Positions 7,538 to 12,120 of a DNA stretch of 12,120 nucleotides are shown piece after piece. Under the pieces are notes generated by a model, which saw only the letters and a program-made list of their open reading frames with translations, did not search any database and was not told the origin of the DNA. Location: NCBI GenBank assembly GCA_022705125.1, contig JAKJFB010000049.1, forward strand, positions 1 through 12,120. The letters are read 5' to 3'. The first letter of the stretch is position 1; the number at the start of each line of letters is the position of its first letter. The stretch is from Pseudomonadota bacterium. GTDB lineage: Bacteria > Pseudomonadota > Gammaproteobacteria > Pseudomonadales > UBA5518. Made by a program: the position numbers and the translations under genes.

Positions 7538-8122
7538 ATGGAGACGCTCCCACGGCTGCGCAACCGCTACTTCGCGCTGCGTCACGGCAGCAGCGAGGCC
7601 AATGCGCGCGGCATCATCGTCAGCGACCCGCGCACCGGCGAGGACGGTTACGGCCTCACCGCGGCGGGACGAACGGAGGTGCGCGACGCGCTCACCGGCT
7701 GGCACGAGGACGTGGCGCTGATAGTCAGCTCGCCATTCCGGCGCGCCAGCGAGAGCGCCTCGATCGCGCGAACCGTGCTCGGCGGCGAGGCACCGCTCGT
7801 GATCGATGCCCGCCTGCGCGAACGTCACTTCGGCGCGCTCGAGGGCCAGCGCACCACGCGCTACGAAGAGATCTGGAGCGCCGACGCCAAGGACCCGCAC
7901 CACTGCCGGCACGGCGCCGAAACCGCCGCCGCGGTGCGCTCACGCGCCGTCGACCTGATCCTGGACCTGGAACGCGAGCACGCCGCGCTCTGCATCCTGC
8001 TGGTGGCGCACGGCGACACCCTGCAGCTGCTGTGGACCGCGTTCGCCCGCTGCGATGCGGCGGCGCATCGCCAGCGACCACCCCTGCTTCCCGCAGGGCT
8101 CGAGGAATTCCGGCAGCACTGA
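7538..8122 (+). CDS. Histidine phosphatase family protein (phosphoglycerate mutase-like)
   Basis: A 194-residue member of the histidine phosphatase superfamily, branch 1. The phospho-accepting histidine is in ALRHGSSEAN (H16, with R15); R68/R69 lie in SSPFRRASESA, E95 in RERHFGALEG, and the second histidine H158 in VAHGDTL. All elements of the catalytic pocket are therefore present. The C-terminus ends soon after with a HRQRPPLLPAGLEEF segment, typical of small stand-alone phosphatases rather than true phosphoglycerate mutases. It starts 10 bases after the GDPD gene, and that pair may act on linked phosphate-containing metabolites. A 9-base hairpin covers its stop codon. The substrate is unknown. 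Confidence 0.9.
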   Translation: METLPRLRNRYFALRHGSSEANARGIIVSDPRTGEDGYGLTAAGRTEVRDALTGWHEDVALIVSSPFRRASESASIARTVLGGEAPLVIDARLRERHFGALEGQRTTRYEEIWSADAKDPHHCRHGAETAAAVRSRAVDLILDLEREHAALCILLVAHGDTLQLLWTAFARCDAAAHRQRPPLLPAGLEEFRQH

Positions 8123-8130
8123 GTGCTGCC
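8112..8130 (+). other. Hairpin spanning the phosphatase stop codon
   Basis: GGCAGCACT (8112-8120) and AGTGCTGCC (8122-8130) are perfect reverse complements around one base, giving a 7-base stem with a five-base loop once sterically impossible pairs are dropped. The TGA stop (8120-8122) sits in the loop. No T-run follows, so it is not a classical terminator; it could affect mRNA decay between the phosphatase and the LLM gene. Confidence 0.4.
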
Positions 8131-8146
8131 ATCACGACAACGCAAC

Positions 8147-8151
8147 AGGAG
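8147..8151 (+). promoter_or_regulatory. Shine-Dalgarno AGGAG deciding the second LLM start
   Basis: AGGAG is seven bases before the ATG at 8159. It selects this start over the in-frame ATG at 8123, whose 12 extra residues are basic, resemble no part of the family, and begin right at the previous stop codon. Confidence 0.8.
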
Positions 8152-8158
8152 AGCGAAA

Positions 8159-9019
8159 ATGGAATACTGGCTGGGCATCTTCCACGAAGACAACGAGCAG
8201 ATGAAGACCCTGGCGCGTGCCGCGGAGCAGATGGGATTCGCCGGCATCGCATTGCCCGACCACGTGGCAATGCCCGCCGGCTACAAGGCCGTGCACCCCT
8301 CGGGGCGGCGCCACATCGAGCACGATACGCGCTTCCCCTGTCCGTTCATCACGGCCGCGAACATCACGGCCGTGACCGAACGCCTGCGCGTGATGACCTA
8401 CATCTACGTGCTGCCGATGCGCGAACCCTTCACGGTCGCCAGGCAGGTGGCCACGCTCTGCGCGCAATCGGAGTACCGCTTCGATTTCGGCATCGGCGCA
8501 GGCTGGTGCGAGGACGAGTTCCGCATCATGGGCCCCGACTTCGGCACCCGCGGCGCGCGCATGGACGAAATGCTGTCGGTCATGCGCGAGCTCTGGGAAA
8601 CCGGCGAGTGCGCCTTCGAGGGCAGTCACTTCAGTTTCCCCACCGTGGGCCAGCAGCCGCGGCCGGCGCGACGCATTCCGGTGTGGATCGGCGGCAAGTC
8701 ACGCGCCGCGCTGCGCCGCGCCGCGCGCAACGACGGCTGGCTGGGCATGAACTACGGGATGGAGGAGATCCATACGCTGCTGGCCAAGCTCGAGGAGGAG
8801 CGCGCGCGCTACCTGGATGGCGGCGGCACCGACCACGGCAGTTTCCGCCGCTTCGTGATTCCCGAGACGACGCCCTCGCACGATGTGTACCGGCAACTGG
8901 AGGATTGGGGGGTCGATGGCACCGTGGCATTGTGCTGGGGGATCGACGATCCGGCGTACTTCCCGCTCGAGAAGAAACTCGAGGGGATGGAAGCGTTTGC
9001 CCGCACCTACCTGCGCTGA
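8159..9019 (+). CDS. LLM-class F420/flavin-dependent oxidoreductase
   Basis: A 286-residue luciferase-like monooxygenase-fold protein. Key parts are LARAAEQMGFAGIALPDHV (18-36), TERLRVMTYIYVLPMREP (73-90), the FDFGIGAGWCEDEF stretch (108-121), and RRIPVWIGGKSRAALRRAA (171-189). A GxGxGW-xx-EF motif of this type is common in putative F420-dependent members of the superfamily, but FMN use cannot be excluded. The start at 8159 is chosen on its strong AGGAG. It ends the rightward operon; a roughly 100-base gap with promoter-like sequence follows. It is only distantly similar to the LLM protein at 2721-3593, which lacks the GWCEDEF wording. A flavin-dependent redox step on the activated substrate is the likely job. 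Confidence 0.89.
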   Translation: MEYWLGIFHEDNEQMKTLARAAEQMGFAGIALPDHVAMPAGYKAVHPSGRRHIEHDTRFPCPFITAANITAVTERLRVMTYIYVLPMREPFTVARQVATLCAQSEYRFDFGIGAGWCEDEFRIMGPDFGTRGARMDEMLSVMRELWETGECAFEGSHFSFPTVGQQPRPARRIPVWIGGKSRAALRRAARNDGWLGMNYGMEEIHTLLAKLEEERARYLDGGGTDHGSFRRFVIPETTPSHDVYRQLEDWGVDGTVALCWGIDDPAYFPLEKKLEGMEAFARTYLR

Positions 9020-9075
9020 TTGCCGCGCCGGGCCAGGACTGCCCATGTGACCGGGTAAATGTGTCGCGCGCGTGG

Positions 9076-9084
9076 TGTTATGCT
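9076..9084 (+). promoter_or_regulatory. Candidate extended -10 promoter for the small ORF-cbpA-cbpM block
   Basis: TGTTATGCT is a TGn extension joined to TATGCT. No convincing -35 is found 16-18 bases upstream, which an extended -10 can tolerate. Transcription would begin near 9091, about 31 bases before the small ORF. A CCCATGT run at 9042-9048 recalls a heat-shock sigma-32 -10 box but lacks a matching -35. Confidence 0.4.
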
Positions 9085-9121
9085 GCGCCGAGCGCAGGAT
9101 CAACCACGAGAGGAAACCGAC

Positions 9122-9217
9122 ATGGCAAAAGGCATGGACAAGAAGAAGGAAACCAAGAAAAAGCCGGCCAAGACGCAGAAGGAAAAGCGGGCCGACAAGG
9201 CAGCCAGGAAGGGCTGA
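9122..9217 (+). CDS. Lysine-rich 31-residue small protein
   Basis: A short ORF of 31 codons, highly basic (12 lysines and 2 arginines against six acidic residues), with no hydrophobic segment. It begins MAKGMDKKKE and ends KAARKG. The ATG is preceded by GAGAGG (8-base spacing) and a promoter-like extended -10 about 40 bases upstream. From memory, short lysine-rich proteins beginning MAKG and containing KETKK-type runs occur in many proteobacteria as hypothetical proteins; this is recollection, not a search. It lies 41 bases upstream of cbpA on the same strand and may share its transcript. It could be a nucleic-acid- or ribosome-binding peptide, but no function is established. The strong SD and amino-acid bias unlike the alanine/arginine-rich noise of this genome support it being real. 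Confidence 0.6.
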   Translation: MAKGMDKKKETKKKPAKTQKEKRADKAARKG

Positions 9218-9258
9218 GGCGCCTGGCGGGCAGGAATCGCGCCGGGGAGTTCCGCTGA

Positions 9259-10227
9259 ATGGACTTCAAGGACTACTACAGGATCCTCGGCGTGCCCGAG
9301 ACGGCCGACGAGAAGGAGATCAAGGCCAGTTACCGCAAGCTGGCGCGGAAATACCATCCCGACGTCAGCAAGGAGCGCGATGCCGAGAACCGCTTCAAGG
9401 AGCTCGGCGAGGCCTACGAGGTCCTGAAGGACCCGGAAAAGCGCGCCCGGTACGACCAGCTGCGCAGGCTGGGTGCGCAACAACCAGACGGCGGCTTTCG
9501 CCCCCCTCCAGGCTGGCAATCGGCAGGCGGGTTTTACGAGGGCAGCTTCAGCGGCGACGACGCACGGCAATTCAGCGATTTCTTCGAGTCGGTTTTCGGT
9601 CGGGCCCGCACCGCGCGGGGCGGGTTCGCGCACGAGGGCGGCGCACATGGCGTGCGCATGCGCGGCGAGGACATCCACCACACGATTTCGCTGTTCCTGG
9701 AGGAAGCCTACCGCGGCTGCGAACACCAGATCAGGCTGCTCGTCCCGGAGATCGACGAATCCGGCTCGGTCTCCCGGCGCGAAAAAACGCTGAACATCAA
9801 GATCCCGCCGGGCGTGACCCCCGGGCAGCGCATCCGCCTGGCCGGCCAGGGCGGCCCGGGCATCGGCGGGGCCGCGGCCGGCGATCTGTTCCTCGAGGTC
9901 CAGCTCGCGCCGCACCCGTATTTCAGCGTCGATGGCCGCAATATCCTCCTCACGCTGCCGGTGGCCAGCTGGGAGGCCGCGCTGGGCGCGACGGTGGAGG
10001 TGCCGACGCTCGGCGGCAAGGTCAAGCTGAAGATACCCGGGGGCTCGAGCAGCGGCGACCGGTTGCGCATCAAGGGCAAGGGCTTACCGGGCAAGCGCGC
10101 GGGAGATCAACTGGTCGTGCTCGAGGTCACCCTGCCGCGACACCACGGCTCCGTGGCCGAATCACTCTATCGCCAGATCGCCATGCAGGAATCCACGTTC
10201 AACCCGCGCTCCGCCTGGGAGGACTAG
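9259..10227 (+). CDS. cbpA: CbpA: DnaJ-class curved DNA-binding co-chaperone
   Basis: A 322-residue Hsp40 of the DnaJ type II layout. The J domain spans about residues 5-69 with the invariant HPD at 33-35, which stimulates the ATPase of DnaK. A Gly/Phe-rich linker follows (about 75-135, with GGF and FFESVFG elements), then two C-terminal substrate-binding beta domains (about 139-310). There is no cysteine zinc-finger repeat, which separates it from DnaJ proper. The cbpM gene three bases downstream confirms the CbpA assignment. In E. coli CbpA also binds curved DNA and associates with the nucleoid in stationary phase. The start ATG follows GGGGAG at about 10 bases. Upstream lies the small lysine-rich ORF, probably on the same transcript. 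Confidence 0.95.
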   Translation: MDFKDYYRILGVPETADEKEIKASYRKLARKYHPDVSKERDAENRFKELGEAYEVLKDPEKRARYDQLRRLGAQQPDGGFRPPPGWQSAGGFYEGSFSGDDARQFSDFFESVFGRARTARGGFAHEGGAHGVRMRGEDIHHTISLFLEEAYRGCEHQIRLLVPEIDESGSVSRREKTLNIKIPPGVTPGQRIRLAGQGGPGIGGAAAGDLFLEVQLAPHPYFSVDGRNILLTLPVASWEAALGATVEVPTLGGKVKLKIPGGSSSGDRLRIKGKGLPGKRAGDQLVVLEVTLPRHHGSVAESLYRQIAMQESTFNPRSAWED

Positions 10228-10230
10228 GGC

Positions 10231-10563
10231 ATGGCCACACCCGTGATCTACTTCGCCGAACTGCAGGACGACGGCTCGTTGTTCAGTCTCGGCGAGATCT
10301 GCGAGCGTTGCGGCGTCCCTGCCGACATCGTGGTCGAGATGGTCGAATACGGCATCGTCACTCCCGTCACCGACCCGGCCGACAACGATCGCTGGCAGTT
10401 CGACACCGAAGCGCTGTTGCGCATGAGCCGCGCCCAGCGCCTGCGCCGCGACCTCGAACTGAACCCCGCCGGGCTCGCCCTGGCGCTGGAACTGCTGGAT
10501 GAGGTCGACGCGCTGCAACGCCAGGTTCGCACGCTGCAGCAGCAGCTGCGGCACGCCCGCTAG
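10231..10563 (+). CDS. cbpM: CbpM: chaperone modulator of CbpA
   Basis: A 110-residue protein with the MerR-like layout of the CbpM family: a helical DGSLFSLGEICERCGVP segment (14-30), VVEMVEYGIVTPV (34-46), WQFDTEALLRMSRAQRLRRDLELN (55-78), and a C-terminal helix rich in leucine and glutamine (GLALALELLDEVDALQRQV, 81-99) likely to form a coiled coil. In E. coli CbpM binds the J domain of CbpA and inhibits its co-chaperone and DNA-binding activity. Here the gene starts three bases after the cbpA stop, with GGAGG in the end of cbpA, so the two are translated together. Length is normal for the family. Confidence 0.92.
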   Translation: MATPVIYFAELQDDGSLFSLGEICERCGVPADIVVEMVEYGIVTPVTDPADNDRWQFDTEALLRMSRAQRLRRDLELNPAGLALALELLDEVDALQRQVRTLQQQLRHAR

Positions 10564-10583
10564 GCCTGCTTACTCGCCACCCT

Positions 10584-10588
10584 GGAGG
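10584..10588 (+). promoter_or_regulatory. Shine-Dalgarno GGAGG fixing a GTG start
   Basis: GGAGG stands five bases before the GTG at 10594. The family pattern (IKSYFVTPVRFDFG at the N-terminus) agrees with this start. Confidence 0.75.
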
Positions 10589-10593
10589 CGCCC

Positions 10594-11727
10594 GTGATCA
10601 AGAGCTACTTCGTAACCCCGGTACGCTTCGACTTCGGCGCCCTCGCGCTGCTGCCGAAGGAGCTGAAAGCGCTCGGCATCGCGCGCCCGCTGCTGATCAC
10701 CGATCCGGGCATGGTCGCCACCGGCACCGCGGCACGCGTGCTCGAGCTGATGCCGGCCGCAGCCGCGATGTTCAGCGACCTGCCGGGCAACCCGAACGCC
10801 GACAACGTCGATGCGGCCGTGGCCGCGTACCGCGCGGGCTCGCACGACGGCCTGGTTGCGCTGGGGGGCGGCTCGGCGATCGACTGCGCCAAGGGTGCCG
10901 CGGTAATGGCCACGCACCCGGGGGAGCTGCGCGACTACGACATCATGAAGGTGATCAGGCGCGAGGGACGCGCGATCACGCCGGCCGCGGCGCCGATCGT
11001 CGCGATCCCTACCTCGGCGGGGACCGGCTCCGAAGTGTCGACTATCGCGGTGCTGAGCGTGGGGCCGGGCGAAAAGATCGTGCTGATCAACAACAACCTG
11101 CTGCCCAGGGTCACGCTGGCCGACCCCGAGCTCACGCTCTCGCTGCCGCGCGGGCTGACCGCGGGCACCGGCATGGACGCGCTGTCGCACTGCCTCGAAG
11201 CCTACTTCTCCAGCAACGAGAATCCGCCGGCCAAGGCAGTCGCTCTGGACGGCATCACGCGCATCGTCGCGAACATCCGCACCGCGTACAACGAGCCGCA
11301 GAACCGCCAGGCGCGCTGGGAGATGATGATGGGCGCCCTCGAGGGCGGCATGACGATGCTCAACGGCTGCGGCGCGATGCACGCGATGGCGCACGCGATA
11401 GGCGGCCGGCACGATCTCGCCCTGCACCACGGCACGCTGAACGCGGTGCTGATGCCGGTGGTGCTGGAACTCAACCGCCCGCACTGCACGGCGCTGTTCG
11501 CGCGCCTCGAAAAGACTCTGGAGCTGCCCGGCGGCACGAACTTCATCGACGTGGTGCGCCGCCTGAACGCGGACCTGGACATCCCGCGCGGCCTGGGTGC
11601 GATGGGCGTTACCGCGGCCATGATCCCGGCACTCGCCGAAGCGGCGGTACGCGACGTCAACACGCTCACCAACCCGGTGCGGCTCGACGCGGCGGGCTAC
11701 GAGGGCCTTTTGCGCGCCGCGATGTAG
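10594..11727 (+). CDS. Iron-containing alcohol dehydrogenase
   Basis: A 377-residue group III (Fe-type) alcohol dehydrogenase, NAD(P)-dependent. The N-terminal Rossmann-like part has VALGGGSAIDCAKG (88-101) for cofactor binding and PTSAGTGSEVS (139-149). The C-terminal helical part has GLTAGTGMDALSHCLEAY (187-204). Metal ligands by comparison with FucO-type enzymes are D195, H199, H263 and H279. The loop before the last ligand reads GGRHDLALHHG, two residues longer than FucO, and contains tandem histidines. The GTG start follows GGAGG. It lies 30 bases after cbpM and could be read through from it or have its own signal. The stop codon TAG is part of a REP-like repeat. Substrate is unknown: lactaldehyde, methanol, butanol or maleylacetate-type relatives all share this fold. 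Confidence 0.93.
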   Translation: MIKSYFVTPVRFDFGALALLPKELKALGIARPLLITDPGMVATGTAARVLELMPAAAAMFSDLPGNPNADNVDAAVAAYRAGSHDGLVALGGGSAIDCAKGAAVMATHPGELRDYDIMKVIRREGRAITPAAAPIVAIPTSAGTGSEVSTIAVLSVGPGEKIVLINNNLLPRVTLADPELTLSLPRGLTAGTGMDALSHCLEAYFSSNENPPAKAVALDGITRIVANIRTAYNEPQNRQARWEMMMGALEGGMTMLNGCGAMHAMAHAIGGRHDLALHHGTLNAVLMPVVLELNRPHCTALFARLEKTLELPGGTNFIDVVRRLNADLDIPRGLGAMGVTAAMIPALAEAAVRDVNTLTNPVRLDAAGYEGLLRAAM

Positions 11728-11793
11728 GTCCGGCTTCAGCCGGGCATTCGGCTGGATTGCGCGCAAAACATGTCCGGATAAATCCGGACCTAC
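11724..11793. repeat. REP doublet (REPIN-like palindrome) between convergent genes
   Basis: The 70-base element is bounded by a perfect 10-base inverted repeat, GTAGGTCCGG (11724-11733) and CCGGACCTAC (11784-11793). Each half carries its own hairpin: CCGGCT-TC-AGCCGG (11730-11743) and GTCCGGAT-AA-ATCCGGAC (11772-11789). A GTAG tetranucleotide at the foot of a small stem is the mark of REP sequences served by RAYT (TnpA-REP) transposases, and two in inverted orientation make a REPIN/BIME. The middle holds a 10-base palindrome, TTGCGCGCAA (11757-11766). The TAG stop of the alcohol dehydrogenase (11725-11727) and the TAG stop of the opposing transporter gene (11790-11792) both lie in the outer arms. 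It may also end transcription from both sides. The copy number in the genome is not visible here. Confidence 0.72.
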
Positions 11794-12120
11794 TCACCGA
11801 TGCGGAACCAGCCGAGTGCGGCGAAGAACAACAGCGTCGCGAGCAGCACGATCACGGTGGGCCAGCGGTTCACGTGCGCCCCCACCCAGGCGCGCCGCCC
11901 GTTCATCAGCAGCAGCGCCAGCGCGAGCAGCGGGATGAAGGTCGCTCCCATCGTCGCGTAGAGTTTCTGGATTTCCTTGAAGCTCAGCACCAGCCCCAGC
12001 ATGGGCACCAGCGCGAGCAGCCACAGGTAGACGCGATACGGCGCCGCGCGCGTGTCCACGGCCGGCCGCGCGGCGCCGGGCTCGTGACGGGCGAATGTCA
12101 TCGACCACAGGTCCGCGAAC
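11790..12120 (-). CDS. Nramp-like divalent metal transporter, C-terminal part (partial)
   Basis: This is the C-terminal end of a membrane protein whose frame stays open through the window edge, so the ATG at 12101 is probably internal; the six codons upstream of it read FADLWS. Visible features are a YRVYLWLLALVPMLGLVLSF segment, KEIQKLYATMGATFIPLLAL, LLLMNGRRAWVG and a last hydrophobic stretch ending GWFRIGE. These give about three membrane helices and match, from memory of the family, the tail of Nramp/MntH-like Mn/Fe transporters (a QKLYA-type helix, then LLxxNxRRxWVG). The main metal-binding DPGN helix would lie outside the window, so transport function cannot be checked. It faces the alcohol dehydrogenase across the REP doublet, and its TAG stop is part of that repeat. 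Confidence 0.72.
   Translation of the reverse strand, partial: FADLWSMTFARHEPGAARPAVDTRAAPYRVYLWLLALVPMLGLVLSFKEIQKLYATMGATFIPLLALALLLMNGRRAWVGAHVNRWPTVIVLLATLLFFAALGWFRIGE

Noticed and set aside
9016..9048. Possible sigma-32 heat-shock promoter (GCCCATGT as -10) before the cbpA block
   Set aside because: The -10-like box matches well, but no CTTGAA-like -35 lies at the right distance; the best nearby hexamer, CTGATT, is poor.
8032..9258. Plus-strand 408-codon frame overlapping the LLM gene and the small ORF
   Set aside because: It is out of frame with the motif-bearing LLM protein and is arginine-rich without any domain.
10570..11766. Minus-strand open frame of 398 codons opposite the Fe-type alcohol dehydrogenase
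   Set aside because: Composition is antisense noise (R/H/A/V-rich), while the plus strand encodes an intact enzyme with metal ligands.
1..12120. CRISPR arrays, tRNA or rRNA genes, transposases, phage genes, toxin-antitoxin or defence systems
   Set aside because: No regularly spaced repeats, cloverleaf sequences or matching protein motifs were seen on either strand. The only repeat of note is the REP doublet.

Overview
The window is a GC-rich (by eye roughly two-thirds G+C), densely coded bacterial stretch in which every gene is preceded by ordinary Shine-Dalgarno sequences. The cbpA-cbpM pair, the REP-type palindrome and the gene families point to a proteobacterium, most likely a free-living gammaproteobacterium with a broad lipid, steroid or aromatic catabolic repertoire. 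This placement is inferred from gene content and no species is claimed. No rRNA, tRNA, CRISPR array, transposase or phage gene was seen.

Left half (1-4070, minus strand). One tightly packed operon is transcribed leftward in this order: SnoaL/NTF2-like protein, luciferase-like (LLM) flavin oxidoreductase, short-chain dehydrogenase (SDR), a small DUF1232/YkvA-type membrane protein, and an acyl-CoA synthetase. Gaps are 27 bases or less, and one stop/start pair overlaps as TGATG.

Centre (4071-4226). A divergent promoter region holds a consensus TATAAT for the rightward operon and an extended -10 for the leftward one.

Right half of the catabolic locus (4227-9019, plus strand). A second acyl-CoA synthetase is followed by a second SDR, a glycerophosphodiester phosphodiesterase, a histidine-phosphatase family protein and a second LLM oxidoreductase. 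The two arms therefore each carry a ligase, an SDR and an LLM enzyme. This looks like two co-controlled branches of one unassigned pathway: CoA activation of a carboxylic acid, alcohol/ketone redox steps and a flavin-dependent oxidation. The substrate cannot be read from the sequence.

Chaperone block (9122-10563, plus). A 31-codon lysine-rich small ORF with its own promoter-like sequence precedes cbpA (DnaJ-class co-chaperone and DNA-binding protein) and cbpM (its modulator).

Right end. An iron-type alcohol dehydrogenase (10594-11727, plus) converges on the C-terminal end of an Nramp-like metal transporter (minus strand, running off the window). Between them is a 70-base REP doublet (REPIN-like) whose GTAG/CTAC ends contribute the TAG stop codons of both genes. 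This is the most unusual piece of non-coding structure in the window. No new defence or mobile system was found; the best candidates for something undescribed are the mirrored catabolic locus, the REP doublet and the small lysine-rich ORF.
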